This document shows positions 8,914 through 18,251 of a stretch of 64,000 nt of DNA, piece after piece; positions within the stretch are counted from its first letter, which is position 1, and every line of letters begins with the position of its first letter. Where the stretch lies: positions 372,001-436,000 of the forward strand of contig CALKGE010000001.1 in NCBI GenBank assembly GCA_938084685.1, given 5' to 3'. The notes under the pieces were generated by a model, which saw nothing but the letters and a program-made list of their open reading frames with translations, did no database searches and was not told the DNA's origin. The position numbers and the translations under genes are program-made. Source of the stretch: an uncultured Pirellulaceae bacterium (GTDB lineage Bacteria; Planctomycetota; Planctomycetia; Pirellulales; Pirellulaceae).

Positions 8914-9936
8914 ATGACATCCCACTTATCACAGACCAAACGGACGTCTGGCGAGTCTTCGAGTGAGGTGGTGTCATGGCAGGCGGAGATGAAGCGGGCG
9001 ATACGTTCCTCCAGTGATTTGTGTGAGTATCTGCATCTCAATCCAGAGGAGGTTGGCTCGGCCGAAAATGATTTCCCGGTATTTGTGCCTCTTTCCTTTG
9101 CTGCTCGCATGCAGCCTGGTGACCCGCAAGATCCTCTGCTGCTGCAAGTGCTTGCCCGGATGGAGGAGTCCGTCGAAGTGGCAGGTTATCGGGCAGATCC
9201 CAACGGGGAAGCTCATGCGGGTTTATCAGCAGGCATCCTTCAAAAGTACGCTTCTCGTGCTCTGTTGATATCGACAGGCGTGTGTGCAGTTCATTGCCGT
9301 TACTGTTTTCGCCGGCACTTTCCCTATGCAGATGCTCCGTCTGGTATGGAGCAGTGGAAGCACTCTCTGGAGGCGATTGCCAGCGACAGTCAGATTGAAG
9401 AAGTCATTCTCAGCGGTGGGGACCCACTTGTTCTATCTGACCAGATGCTCGGGCAGCTGCTTAAGAAGTTGGCAGACATTCCGCACCTGAAACACGTACG
9501 TATTCACACTCGTACACCCATCATCATCGCTTCACGGATCACGGATTCTTTGCTTGCCCATCTGAATTCCACTCGGCTGAACATCTGGTTTGTGATTCAT
9601 GCTAATCATGCTCGTGAACTTGATGGGGAAGTATTAGCGGGCCTGTCACAGCTGCAGCAAATTGGTATTCCAGTATTGAATCAGGCGGTGTTACTACGTG
9701 GGATCAATGACAGTGAAGAGGCGCTTTATCAGTTGTGCAAGCGATTGATGGAGGCTCAGATTATTCCGTACTATTTACACCAGCTTGATAAAGTGGCGGG
9801 CGCCGCGCATTTTCACGTTCCCATTGAACGTGGCCGCGAGCTGATTGCCGCGATCAGAAAGCGGCTACCAGGTTACGCTGTTCCTCGGTATGTAAAGGAA
9901 ACCGAGGGTGAACCATCCAAGACGGTTTTAGCATAA
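8914..9936 (+). CDS. epmB: EF-P beta-lysylation protein EpmB (lysine 2,3-aminomutase-like radical SAM)
   Basis: 340-residue radical SAM/PLP enzyme that converts (S)-alpha-lysine to (R)-beta-lysine for EF-P modification. The 4Fe-4S cysteines are C124-x3-C128-x2-C131 in 'CAVHCRYCFRRHFPY', and 'EVILSGGDPLVLSD' is the following aminomutase signature. 'WQAEMKRAI...LCEYLHL' matches the EpmB N-terminus. The ATG at 8914 gives the family length (E. coli 342), whereas the frame open from 8863 adds 17 residues with no family similarity. It is divergent from efp-epmA across a short shared promoter region. Catabolic lysine 2,3-aminomutases are longer (around 400 residues), so EpmB is the better call given the context. 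No EpmC hydroxylase was seen. Confidence 0.9.
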   Translation: MTSHLSQTKRTSGESSSEVVSWQAEMKRAIRSSSDLCEYLHLNPEEVGSAENDFPVFVPLSFAARMQPGDPQDPLLLQVLARMEESVEVAGYRADPNGEAHAGLSAGILQKYASRALLISTGVCAVHCRYCFRRHFPYADAPSGMEQWKHSLEAIASDSQIEEVILSGGDPLVLSDQMLGQLLKKLADIPHLKHVRIHTRTPIIIASRITDSLLAHLNSTRLNIWFVIHANHARELDGEVLAGLSQLQQIGIPVLNQAVLLRGINDSEEALYQLCKRLMEAQIIPYYLHQLDKVAGAAHFHVPIERGRELIAAIRKRLPGYAVPRYVKETEGEPSKTVLA

Positions 9937-9949
9937 GGAGGCAGATGAG

Positions 9950-10618
9950 ATGGCACTGGAACGAGTGCTCGAACCGGAGGTGATGGACACTTTCGAGGAA
10001 GCGCGGGACTATGACAGCATGGATCATCGGGCAGTGAATCAGCTGTTTGTCGAAGACTTCCTTGCTATGGGCGATATTGGTACCGACATCCTGGACGTTG
10101 GTACAGGGACGGCTCAGATCCCGGTCGAACTCTGTCGTCAATCCGATTCATGCCGTATTATTGCGATCGACCTGGCAGCGCACATGCTGGATCTTGCCAG
10201 GTTCAATCTCGAAGTTGACGGTTTGACGCAGCGCATTTTCCTGCAGCAAATCGACGCCAAGGACATGGCGTTCGAATCAGAAATGTTCGATAGCGTCATG
10301 TCCAATAGTATCATCCATCACATTCCGGATCCGCTTTCTGTATTACAGGAATCGGTACGAGTAACACGTCCTGGAGGACTTCTCTTTTTTCGTGATCTTA
10401 TGAGACCTGAATCGGCCGAGCAGGTCTCACAGTTGGTGGAGACTTATGCAGGTGATGAGAACGAACATCAGCAGGGGATGTTTGAGGCTTCACTTCGAGC
10501 GGCTTTGAGTCTTGACGAAATACGAGCGATGGTGGAATCGCTGGGTTTCGCTGCAGAGACGGTGCAGGCGACAAGTGATCGTCACTGGACCTGGATCGCG
10601 CGCATTCCAGAAGCGTAA
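9950..10618 (+). CDS. Class I SAM-dependent methyltransferase
   Basis: 222-residue cytoplasmic methyltransferase with a Rossmann fold. Motif I is 'ILDVGTGTAQIPVEL', then the acidic 'IIAIDLAAHML', motif II region 'DSVMSNSIIHHI' and 'RVTRPGGLLFFRDL'. This is the UbiE/Methyltransf_11 type and the substrate is unknown. A very strong Shine-Dalgarno site (AAGGAGG, 9935-9941) overlaps the epmB stop and lies 8 bases before the ATG, so it is co-transcribed with epmB. A role in EF-P or ribosome modification is conceivable from position only. Confidence 0.8.
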   Translation: MALERVLEPEVMDTFEEARDYDSMDHRAVNQLFVEDFLAMGDIGTDILDVGTGTAQIPVELCRQSDSCRIIAIDLAAHMLDLARFNLEVDGLTQRIFLQQIDAKDMAFESEMFDSVMSNSIIHHIPDPLSVLQESVRVTRPGGLLFFRDLMRPESAEQVSQLVETYAGDENEHQQGMFEASLRAALSLDEIRAMVESLGFAAETVQATSDRHWTWIARIPEA

Positions 10619-10746
10619 AAGAGCTTAAACTAGTAATGGCGGGTGGCTAAAAATAAGGCCAGTTCATGGTACACTACACGTCATGAATTGCATGGATGCC
10701 ATGTACGAATAGTGGGTTTGCCAGTTCACAGGATGGATTAGCGACG

Positions 10747-11541
10747 ATGCAGCAGTATCTTGATTTAATGCGTCGTATTCTGGAAGAGGGTGCGGATAAG
10801 ACTGACCGTACCGGTACCGGTACGAAGAGTGTGTTTGGACATCAGATGCGTTTTGATTTGTCGGAGTCATTTCCGTTGCTGACCACCAAGAAACTTCACT
10901 TGCGATCCATCATCCATGAGTTGTTGTGGTTTTTGACGGGTGACACAAATATTCGTTATCTGCGCGAGAACAAGGTGACGATCTGGGATGAATGGGCTGA
11001 TTCGCAGGGCAATCTGGGACCAGTCTACGGTCAGCAGTGGCGTTGTTGGGAATCGTCGGATGGGCGCGTGATCGATCAGGTTTCACAGGTGATCGAGCAG
11101 ATCAAGACCAACCCCGATTCGCGTCGCCTCATCGTGAGTGCCTGGAACGTTGGCGAATTGGACAAAATGGCGCTTCCTCCCTGCCACCTGTTGTTCCAGT
11201 TTTATGTTGCCGACGGCAAGCTGTCATGCCAGCTTTATCAACGCAGTGCCGACGTCTTTTTGGGAGTGCCATTTAACATCGCTTCCTATTCTCTGTTGTG
11301 CATGATGATGGCGCAGGTCTGTGGGCTCGAGCCGGGCGAGTTTGTCCACACGCTGGGCGATGCTCATCTCTACAGCAATCACCTCGAGCAGACTGAACTG
11401 CAGCTTTCCCGGGAACCAAGAAAACTGCCCCGCATGATAATTAATCCGGAAGTCGACAACCTGTTCGATTTTAAGTTTGAGGATTTTGAGTTGGTAGACT
11501 ACGACCCACATCCTCACATCAAAGCACCTGTAGCGGTATAA
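10747..11541 (+). CDS. thyA: Thymidylate synthase
   Basis: 264-residue ThyA, the same length as the E. coli enzyme. It converts dUMP to dTMP using methylene-tetrahydrofolate. The start '[15 protein letters not shown]' and '[12 protein letters not shown]' fit the family. The catalytic cysteine in '[12 protein letters not shown]' falls at residue 146, as in E. coli. '[18 protein letters not shown]' is the nucleotide-binding signature. An upstream in-frame start at 10696 would add 17 unrelated residues and is rejected. The dihydrofolate reductase gene follows after 2 bases, the classical pairing that regenerates tetrahydrofolate. Confidence 0.97.
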   Translation: MQQYLDLMRRILEEGADKTDRTGTGTKSVFGHQMRFDLSESFPLLTTKKLHLRSIIHELLWFLTGDTNIRYLRENKVTIWDEWADSQGNLGPVYGQQWRCWESSDGRVIDQVSQVIEQIKTNPDSRRLIVSAWNVGELDKMALPPCHLLFQFYVADGKLSCQLYQRSADVFLGVPFNIASYSLLCMMMAQVCGLEPGEFVHTLGDAHLYSNHLEQTELQLSREPRKLPRMIINPEVDNLFDFKFEDFELVDYDPHPHIKAPVAV

Positions 11542-11543
11542 CC

Positions 11544-12035
11544 ATGACGGTTTCGATCATTGTTGCGATGGCCGAGAATGGTGTGATTGGCCGGGACATG
11601 GATCTCCCCTGGCATATCTCGGCAGACCTGAAGCGATTTAAGGCACTGACAATGGGGCATCACATTGTCATGGGTCGCAAGACATACGAATCGATTGGTC
11701 GTCTGTTGCCAGGCAGGACGACGGTTATTATTACCCGGCAGGCCGATTATCATGTCGCTGGCGCCGTCGTTGTTCATTCTTTGGAAGCGGCGCGGGCAGT
11801 AGCTGCCGAGGATAGCGAGTTGTTCATTATCGGCGGCGGCCAAATCTATGAACTTGCGCTGCCACTGGCGGAGAAGTTGCACATCACGCGCGTGCATACC
11901 GAAGTCGACGGTGATACCCTGTTTCCTGATGTACACTGGGAAGACTGGCAACTGATCGGTGCCGAGCGTCATTCGGCGGATGAGAAAAACGATTATGACT
12001 ACACGTTCGAGTCATATCAGAAAAAATCGTCATAA
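11544..12035 (+). CDS. folA: Dihydrofolate reductase
   Basis: 163-residue NADPH-dependent enzyme reducing dihydrofolate to tetrahydrofolate. Family signatures include 'SIIVAMAENGVIGRDMDLPWH' (Met20-loop region and the catalytic acid in the DLPW segment), 'HIVMGRKTYESIG', 'FIIGGGQIYELALP' and 'ITRVHTEVDGDTLFP'. The start is 2 bases after the thyA stop, so the two are translated from one message. Function is clear from sequence. Confidence 0.96.
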   Translation: MTVSIIVAMAENGVIGRDMDLPWHISADLKRFKALTMGHHIVMGRKTYESIGRLLPGRTTVIITRQADYHVAGAVVVHSLEAARAVAAEDSELFIIGGGQIYELALPLAEKLHITRVHTEVDGDTLFPDVHWEDWQLIGAERHSADEKNDYDYTFESYQKKSS

Positions 12036-12142
12036 CCCGCCTGATTGCTTGCAGTAGACGGCAGATATTCGCATGGCCATCCAGGCCGAGGATTTCAGGT
12101 TCGTTCGTAGAAAACAGATCGCCTCAAATTTTTTTGCTCTGT

Positions 12143-12178
12143 TTGAACCATTGAAGTTATGATGCGTATATCTATACA
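12143..12178 (+). promoter_or_regulatory. Possible promoter of the ECF sigma factor gene
   Basis: Just before the ECF sigma gene there is TTGAAG (12151-12156), a 16-base spacer and TATACA (12173-12178), close to sigma-70 consensus. A second overlapping pair is TTGAAC (12143) with TATATC (12167). The start codon at 12184 is very close, so the leader would be very short. Inference only. Confidence 0.25.
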
Positions 12179-12183
12179 TAATC

Positions 12184-12819
12184 ATGCATGAGACACCGGT
12201 GATGCCCATGACGGGTGATGAATATTCGGATGAGCGGCTACTCTCACTCTACAAGAAAGAGGGAGATCGTGAGCTGTTTGCGCAACTCGTTCGCCGTTAC
12301 GAGCGCGAGTTGTACAGTTATTTACGCCGGTACATGGGTAATGCTGAGATGGCTGAAGATGTCTTTCAATCGACATTCCTTCAGGTGCATCTCAAGTGTG
12401 ATCAGTTTGATGAAGGCCGTCGCTTTCGTCCCTGGCTGTATACGATCGCCACCAATCAGGCAATTGATTCGCAGAGGCGTAACAAGCGGCATCGAATGGC
12501 GAGTCTTGATCGCACCACCAAAACAGATGATTCGGTTGATATTGGCTCGTTCGTCAATCTGTTGGAAGGCAGTGAAGGTGATCCGTTGGACCATGTTGCT
12601 CAGCTTGAACGCGGACAATGGGTGCAGCAGGCGATCGGTGAATTGTCTGAACAGATGCGCAGCGTCATTAACCTGATCTATTACCAGGGCATGAAATATC
12701 GTGAAGCGGCTGAGATACTTGAGATTCCTGTAGGGACGGTGAAGAGCAGGTTGCATGCTGCGGTCATGAAACTCCATGAGGCGTGGCAACGTACGCATCA
12801 GCAAGAAAACGAATCTTAG
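12184..12819 (+). CDS. ECF-type RNA polymerase sigma factor
   Basis: 211-residue group-4 sigma factor. Region 2 is at residues about 30-95: 'LVRRYERELYSYLRRYMGN', 'AEDVFQSTFLQVH' and 'RPWLYTIATNQAIDSQRR'. Region 4 is at about 145-200: 'LSEQMRSVINLIYYQGMKY' and the helix-turn-helix 'YREAAEILEIPVGTVKSRLH'. Regions 1 and 3 are absent, as expected. It should direct transcription of a specific regulon. The following gene, on the same strand 35 bases downstream, has a short non-zinc N-terminal segment and one membrane helix and may be its partner. A linker of about 35 residues between regions 2 and 4 is acidic. Confidence 0.93.
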   Translation: MHETPVMPMTGDEYSDERLLSLYKKEGDRELFAQLVRRYERELYSYLRRYMGNAEMAEDVFQSTFLQVHLKCDQFDEGRRFRPWLYTIATNQAIDSQRRNKRHRMASLDRTTKTDDSVDIGSFVNLLEGSEGDPLDHVAQLERGQWVQQAIGELSEQMRSVINLIYYQGMKYREAAEILEIPVGTVKSRLHAAVMKLHEAWQRTHQQENES

Positions 12820-12854
12820 GTATAGATAACAAAACGGGTAGACGAGTAATTGTG

Positions 12855-13832
12855 ATGGAATTTGATTTAGTTGGTTACGAGATGGGTGCTCTGGATCCAG
12901 ACGAGCACGCTCAGGTTGAACGGGCACTCGAAACAGATAAGCAGCTGCGGCAGCAATTAGCTTTGATCCGTACGGCCCTGAGTCCTCTCGAGTCCTGTCG
13001 TTACTGTGAGCCGACTGCTGGCTTGGTCGAGTGCACGCTGGACTATGTGTTTGAGCAGGTTGATTCTCACAAAGTTCAACCAGCAGGCATTCAGTCGCTG
13101 TCATCACTGAATTCAGCAGAGTATGTTTCCGGGGCCAGTTCCCGCTGGCGGATGGCAGACTTCCTGGTACTTAGCGTTATCCTGCTATGCCTCGGCATGC
13201 TGGTTTCGCCGGCTCTTTATAACAGCCGGTTTGTTGCCGGAAAACTTGCCTGTCAGGATAATTTGCATCATCTCTATCGTGGCATGCATAACTACTTGCT
13301 TACCAACGACGGAGTGTACCCAACGGCTCCTCTGACCAATGTGTCCATTTCCGGGATCCAGGCACCCATGTTAAAAGAGTACACCAGTGTTGAAGAAGAG
13401 CGCTTCTTCTGTCCGACGGCTCCGGAGACATTAGCATGGCGACCGCAGGGTATCCCCACGGTGCAAACCGTTGTGGACGCAACTCCGGAAGCTCTTGATA
13501 GCCTGTTGCACATGGGCGGGACTTATGGATATAACATTGGTCATCAGGATCAGGGACGGCTTATGCCGGTGAGGCATCAAGGGCGACCCTATTACGCTCT
13601 GGTTGCAGATCGACCGACAGGTGATTCGGTCAGTCGTCGTAGCATGAATCATGACGGCATTGGCCAGAATGTTCTCTTTGAAGATGGTCATGTTGCTTTC
13701 CTGCGGGAAACAAAAGAAAAGACATTGGGTGACCTGTATTTCGTCAGCGACCGGGGATTAGTAGAACCTGGAATGCACAGCAACGATGCAGTGATTATGG
13801 AGAGTGGCGTAAAGCTGTTTACCGAAGACTAA
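12855..13832 (+). CDS. Membrane protein with anti-sigma-like N-terminus and pseudopilin-like H-x-DG C-terminus
   Basis: 325-residue protein of unknown function directly downstream of the ECF sigma gene. Residues 1-65 form a short acidic helical segment ('YEMGALDPDEHAQVERAL') resembling the cytoplasmic part of planctomycete anti-sigma proteins. A single membrane helix is at about residues 100-120 ('FLVLSVILLCLGMLVSPAL'). The extracytoplasmic part has 'CQDNLHHLYRGMHNYLLTN' and ends with 'HDGIGQNVLFEDGHVAFLR', which resembles the H-x9-DG motif of DUF1559/pseudopilin-like planctomycete proteins. The ATG at 12855 is preferred. The frame extends upstream to 12783 but that part overlaps the sigma gene. 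A membrane-bound regulator of the sigma factor is the inferred role. Confidence 0.7.
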   Translation: MEFDLVGYEMGALDPDEHAQVERALETDKQLRQQLALIRTALSPLESCRYCEPTAGLVECTLDYVFEQVDSHKVQPAGIQSLSSLNSAEYVSGASSRWRMADFLVLSVILLCLGMLVSPALYNSRFVAGKLACQDNLHHLYRGMHNYLLTNDGVYPTAPLTNVSISGIQAPMLKEYTSVEEERFFCPTAPETLAWRPQGIPTVQTVVDATPEALDSLLHMGGTYGYNIGHQDQGRLMPVRHQGRPYYALVADRPTGDSVSRRSMNHDGIGQNVLFEDGHVAFLRETKEKTLGDLYFVSDRGLVEPGMHSNDAVIMESGVKLFTED

Positions 13833-13874
13833 TTAGAACAGGTCCCGGATAAACTTTCGATTAATGAGAAACAT

Positions 13875-13916
13875 AACCCTTTGACAGAGGCAGAGCTTCG
13901 GTCGAAGGGTTTTTTC
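13875..13916 (+). terminator. Rho-independent terminator
   Basis: An 11-base-pair stem (AACCCTTTGAC at 13875-13885 with GTCGAAGGGTT at 13901-13911, including one G-U pair) encloses a 15-base loop and runs into a T tract at 13910-13915. It ends the ECF sigma/partner transcript. Confidence 0.85.
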
Positions 13917-14009
13917 TTGCAAAAATATCCTGCGCGGCAGCATTTGCGCGCGAATAATTGCTTGCCGAAATCAACGCCCCTGATTCTTTCTACATGAACA
14001 TACACCACA

Positions 14010-14816
14010 GTGTTTTGCTACGAACAAATACGATTGGCCGGCTGGATTGCATTTTCCAGCAATGAACTGCTGCAATCGATGCAGTCACTCCACAGTGTTC
14101 ATGCGAGGCATTATTATATTGCTCAACGCAAGCGATATCAGTGGTACTGGCGACAGTTTCTGGAATCAGATAGTGAGCAGCAACTGGAGATTGCCAAAAG
14201 CATCATGATGTCAGAAATTCTGACACGGATTTGGACGACAGCAGTCCATGGCTGGTATCTCTACACACCGGATATGACGATTGGCCTTGAAGCAGAGTCC
14301 AACCGAAACCTGTATCTGGCTATGCAGGCGGACCATCATACCTTGAAGTTGCGGATGGTGGAGGGCATTTCAGGAGCGCGTAACCAGTTGCAGCTCAAAG
14401 AATTCCGTCGACAGTGCCAGCGGTGGACTGATCTGCTGTTGGCTTACATGGGCCAGCTACCCGGCTCTCAGGCATTTGGTTATCGGCGAGAGCGGATTGA
14501 CAGGCACCTTGAAGACCTGCAGTTTCAAATTGATTCTGGACAGCAGCAGGCGGCCCGAAAATTCACCAACCTGTCACTCAAGCAGGCTTTTCCCAAGCGC
14601 CAGCAGCCGTCGCTAACAGATCTGGAAACGCTCTATGATTTGAATGGCTATCTGGCCACAAGTATCGTTTCAAGCTTTGAACGACATTTGATGGAGATCC
14701 CTGAGTGCTGGCAGAGCTACTGGCATCCTGCTGTGTCTCAGGATATCACTCTGGCAAAACATTTGATTCAACGGTGGCAAAGAGTGGAAAGTGGTGACCA
14801 GCACTTTTGGAATTAG
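14010..14816 (+). CDS. Unrecognised conserved-looking protein
   Basis: About 268 residues from a GTG at 14010, or 245 from an in-frame ATG at 14079; neither has a clear Shine-Dalgarno site. I do not recognise the family. It is rich in His, Trp, Tyr, Arg and Gln ('HARHYYIAQRKRYQWYWRQF', 'LTRIWTTAVHGWYLYTP'), soluble and probably all-helical, with no membrane segment or signal peptide. Its TAG stop overlaps the TAA stop of the convergent ABC ATPase gene (14813-14816). The codon pattern and length support a real gene. Confidence 0.7.
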   Translation: MFCYEQIRLAGWIAFSSNELLQSMQSLHSVHARHYYIAQRKRYQWYWRQFLESDSEQQLEIAKSIMMSEILTRIWTTAVHGWYLYTPDMTIGLEAESNRNLYLAMQADHHTLKLRMVEGISGARNQLQLKEFRRQCQRWTDLLLAYMGQLPGSQAFGYRRERIDRHLEDLQFQIDSGQQQAARKFTNLSLKQAFPKRQQPSLTDLETLYDLNGYLATSIVSSFERHLMEIPECWQSYWHPAVSQDITLAKHLIQRWQRVESGDQHFWN

Positions 14817-16660
14817 CCGTGGCGCAGTACCTTGCGGTGTTCCACGAGACGTCGGATATTATCGAGGTCATCACTGGGAGTGGCTTCGATGAGTGAGCGA
14901 GTATAATCCTGGCGGGGATTACGGTAGATCGCTTCAGACGGACCGTATTCGACAAATTGCCCTTCTTTCATGACAGCCATCATGTCGGCCATAAATTTAA
15001 CCACCGACAGGTCATGACTAATGAAAATATAGGTGAGTCCGCGGCTTTCCTGCAGATCGTTGAGCAGATTCAATATCTGTGCCTGCACAGAGACATCCAG
15101 AGCGGAGACAGACTCGTCGCAAATAATAAACTCCGGTTCGACCGCGAGTGCTCGGGCAATGCAGATTCGTTGCCTTTGCCCGCCCGAAAATTCGTGCGGA
15201 TAACGTTTCAGATGCTCAGCCAAAAGTCCAACTTCTTCCAGCAACTGAGCAGCCCGGTCTCGCCGATCCCGCTTGGAGTTCCCGAATTTATGCACGGCCA
15301 TGGCTTCCATGAGCATGCTTTCAATGGTGATCCGCGGATTGAGCGAGGCATAGGGATCCTGAAAGATGATCTGAATTTTCTGGCGTAGTGATTTGATGCT
15401 GCTGGCGTTTAATTCTTCACCATCGTACTGGATAGATCCTGATGTTGGTCGGATTAGTTGCAGAATGGCGCGACCAGTGGTTGTCTTACCACATCCGGAT
15501 TCTCCGACAAGGCCGAGTGTCTGCCCTCGGTAGATATCGAAATCGATTCCATCAACAGCTTTGACATAACCAACAGTACGTTTCAGCACACCTTCTTTGA
15601 TCGGAAAGTGGACCTTGAGCTGATCCACGCTCAACAGAGGCTGTTCAGTTTCCGGAACGCAGGTGGCACCTCGTCCATACGTGGCAGGGTCATCGGTAAA
15701 ACCCAAAGTCTCAAGTTCAGACTGCTTGTTCAACAATCGACCCCGGCCATGGGTTTCATAATAGCGCATCTGCTCGTGGTCGACCGGCTTTTCAGTGATA
15801 TCGGGTGATCCGTCATTCTGAATTTGATAGTCCATGAAGTCCGACACCACCGGCAGCCGTTTAAATTTCGACTCCAATTGCGGTCGGCATGCTAACAACC
15901 CTTTCGTGTACGGATGCTCAGGATTCTCAAAGAGGGAGATGACATCCTTGTGTTCTACGATTTTACCGCGGAACATTACTGCAACGTCATCTGCAATTTC
16001 AGCAATCACGCCCAGGTCATGTGTAATAAACAAAATGGACATCCCACGTTCATCACGCAGCTTACGGATCAAATCCAGAATTTGCTTTTGAATCGTGACA
16101 TCAAGCGCCGTAGTGGGCTCGTCCGCGATAAGCAGTTTTGGATTGCACGATAACGCCATGGCAATCATGACGCGCTGTTTTTGACCACCAGACATTTCAT
16201 GAGGGTAACTGTAGATACGTCGCTCGGGTTCCGGAATGCCCACTTCACGGAACAATTCGATAGTGCGCCGAGCGGCCTCTTCTTTTGATACGTTTTGGTG
16301 AAGTATGATGGCTTCCATCACTTGAGCACCGACCTGGTACACAGGATTTAGCGAGGTGCCCGGTTCCTGGAAAATCATGCTGATTTCACCACCCCGAATA
16401 TCACACATATCTTTTTCAGGGAGTTTGACGAGGTCTTTGCCGAGAAAGACAATTTCACTGTCATGGATTGTTGCGTTAAGAGGTAGCAATCTCATGATCG
16501 AAAGCGAGGTGACGGACTTTCCTGAACCGGATTCACCTACCAGTCCCAGCGTATAACCCGAGTTAATGTCGAAGGAAACGTCATTCACTGCCTTCACGAC
16601 TTCATCATCTCCATGGAAGTGGGTCTTGAGGTTCTTGATTTGTATGAGTGGTGATGACAT
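14813..16660 (-). CDS. Oligopeptide ABC transporter, fused double ATP-binding protein (DppD-DppF-like)
   Basis: 615-residue cytoplasmic ATPase with two full ABC domains in one chain. The first has Walker A 'GESGSGKSV', signature 'MSGGQKQR' and Walker B '[12 protein letters not shown]' (residues about 1-270). The second has Walker A 'GESGCGKTT', signature 'FSGGQRQR' and '[11 protein letters not shown]' (about 340-600). Each is followed by the oligopeptide-type 'HDLGVI'/'HDLSVV' switch. It energises import of peptides or similar solutes. It lies last in a four-gene minus-strand operon with two permeases and a binding protein. Fusion of the two ATPases removes the need for two subunits. Substrate is not deducible. 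Confidence 0.93.
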   Translation of the reverse strand: MSSPLIQIKNLKTHFHGDDEVVKAVNDVSFDINSGYTLGLVGESGSGKSVTSLSIMRLLPLNATIHDSEIVFLGKDLVKLPEKDMCDIRGGEISMIFQEPGTSLNPVYQVGAQVMEAIILHQNVSKEEAARRTIELFREVGIPEPERRIYSYPHEMSGGQKQRVMIAMALSCNPKLLIADEPTTALDVTIQKQILDLIRKLRDERGMSILFITHDLGVIAEIADDVAVMFRGKIVEHKDVISLFENPEHPYTKGLLACRPQLESKFKRLPVVSDFMDYQIQNDGSPDITEKPVDHEQMRYYETHGRGRLLNKQSELETLGFTDDPATYGRGATCVPETEQPLLSVDQLKVHFPIKEGVLKRTVGYVKAVDGIDFDIYRGQTLGLVGESGCGKTTTGRAILQLIRPTSGSIQYDGEELNASSIKSLRQKIQIIFQDPYASLNPRITIESMLMEAMAVHKFGNSKRDRRDRAAQLLEEVGLLAEHLKRYPHEFSGGQRQRICIARALAVEPEFIICDESVSALDVSVQAQILNLLNDLQESRGLTYIFISHDLSVVKFMADMMAVMKEGQFVEYGPSEAIYRNPRQDYTRSLIEATPSDDLDNIRRLVEHRKVLRHG

Positions 16661-16686
16661 GAGCAGGATATCGTTCGCTGGTTGAT

Positions 16687-18246
16687 CTAGCGTTGGCCTC
16701 TTAAGCGTGGGTCGGATGCATCTCGGAGTGCTTCGCCGACGAGGTTATAGCACGTGATGGTAATAAAAATAGCAATGCCCGGAGAGAATATGATCCAGGG
16801 GGCAATGTTCATTGATTCGCGACCAGTGCTCAGGATGCCACCCCAGGAAGGAATGGGGATTGTAATTCCCAGACCGAGGAAGGATAGAGCACTTTCGGTC
16901 AGGATCGCTCCTGCAATGCCAAAAGTCGCACTTACCAGCACCGGTGCGATCGCGTTGGGCAATACGTGCCTGAAAATAATGCGCCGCGAAGAATAGCCAA
17001 GTGCGCGACCCGCTAAAACAAATTCCTGATTCCCCAGACGCAGGAATTCACCGCGAATAAGACGAGCGACACCTGTCCATGCAGTGAGCCCGATGATAAT
17101 CATGATTTTGAAAATGCCGGGACCGAGAAATGCGACGATGGCAATAATCAGAAAGAAGTGAGGGAAACAGATTACCACTTCGATCAATCTGGAAATGATC
17201 ATATCGACCTTGCCCCGGAAGTACCCGGCGACAGAGCCCACAATGATACCGATGAAGACATAGATCGACACGGCCACGATTCCAACGGCCAGACTGACTT
17301 GTCCTCCCCAGACCATGCGTGACGCCAGGTCTCTGCCTTGACCGTCTGTGCCTAACAGGTGCGGCTTAACCCAGATCGTTCCCTGCAGGTCCGCTTCATC
17401 CTCTCCGATCGTCATGGGCCTGGTGTTTTTAGCTGATAGATGCGATTCCGCAATTCCATAAGGGATGAGCGGCCAGCTGCACCATTCGTAAACGATATCC
17501 GTATTGTTGGTTATTTCACTTCCATCACTGGCAAAGATTGCTGCCTTATAGTCAGCGTTATCAACATAGAAAGGGACCGCCAAAAACCAGATGATTCCGA
17601 CGGAAAGAGGCAGTATTCCAAAAAGTATCAGGAGGCATTTTTGCCATTGTGCGGTAGTCCAGTTGCGACTCCATCGGCGCATCACCTTCGTCCAGAGAGG
17701 GAGGCTGAGCAGCACGAGATTTGCTGTGATTAGCATGGCGGCAAGCGGCCCGATGGAATGAATAACTGGAAAACCAAGTTGAGTTTTTAGTTCGACCTGA
17801 GTACTCCGGAATTGTTGCCTCAGTTGCTGACGTAATGGTTCGATCGTTTGGTATTGCTCGACAGAGAGAGGCTGTTGGGCTACCAATTCCTCAATCTGAG
17901 ACTTGAAGGGAATAAACTGCTTTCTGTACGGCTCGGTTAATTGGCCATCGATTTGGGATACCAGACGTAAAACAAATTCGTCGTCAATATTCCCAGTCAC
18001 CAATTCGCCTTCGGCTGTATTGTGGTCCAACTGGCGAATCACTCCGCGGAGATCCAGCAGTGCTTTCTTGTATTCAAAAAAGTTCTTACCCGAATAAACC
18101 AGGGGGCGGTTATTGGCTAGGAAGGGAGCAAAGATGGCGCTGGAAACGAGGATCACAATAATGATCAACGCCACGACAGCAGTTCTGTTTTTCTTGAATT
18201 GCGTCCAGATAAGAGCCCATTGACCCTGCGTTTTTGTAGTACTCAT
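16687..18246 (-). CDS. ABC transporter permease, DppC-like with large insertion
   Basis: 519-residue inner-membrane permease. The C-terminal part (from about residue 290) is the standard BPD_transp_1 domain with 'LLGTDGQGRDLASRMVWGG' and the coupling-helix region 'LGYSSRRIIFRHVLPNAIAP'. Between the first membrane helix (about residues 22-45) and that domain lies an extra segment of roughly 230 residues. This insert includes charged helical sequence and two additional membrane helices ('LAAMLITANLVLLSLPLW', 'LILFGILPLSVGIIWFLAV'). Ordinary DppC proteins have about 300 residues. It pairs with the DppB-like gene, whose stop is 5 bases upstream of this start. Confidence 0.9.
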   Translation of the reverse strand: MSTTKTQGQWALIWTQFKKNRTAVVALIIIVILVSSAIFAPFLANNRPLVYSGKNFFEYKKALLDLRGVIRQLDHNTAEGELVTGNIDDEFVLRLVSQIDGQLTEPYRKQFIPFKSQIEELVAQQPLSVEQYQTIEPLRQQLRQQFRSTQVELKTQLGFPVIHSIGPLAAMLITANLVLLSLPLWTKVMRRWSRNWTTAQWQKCLLILFGILPLSVGIIWFLAVPFYVDNADYKAAIFASDGSEITNNTDIVYEWCSWPLIPYGIAESHLSAKNTRPMTIGEDEADLQGTIWVKPHLLGTDGQGRDLASRMVWGGQVSLAVGIVAVSIYVFIGIIVGSVAGYFRGKVDMIISRLIEVVICFPHFFLIIAIVAFLGPGIFKIMIIIGLTAWTGVARLIRGEFLRLGNQEFVLAGRALGYSSRRIIFRHVLPNAIAPVLVSATFGIAGAILTESALSFLGLGITIPIPSWGGILSTGRESMNIAPWIIFSPGIAIFITITCYNLVGEALRDASDPRLRGQR

Positions 18247-18251
18247 CCGCC

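Noticed and set aside
8914-9936. Assignment as catabolic lysine 2,3-aminomutase (KamA)
   Set aside because: Too short, N-terminus matches EpmB, and it lies divergent from efp and epmA.
12322-13107. 261-codon minus-strand frame across the ECF sigma gene and its partner
   Set aside because: It overlaps two supported plus-strand genes and has no protein-family features.
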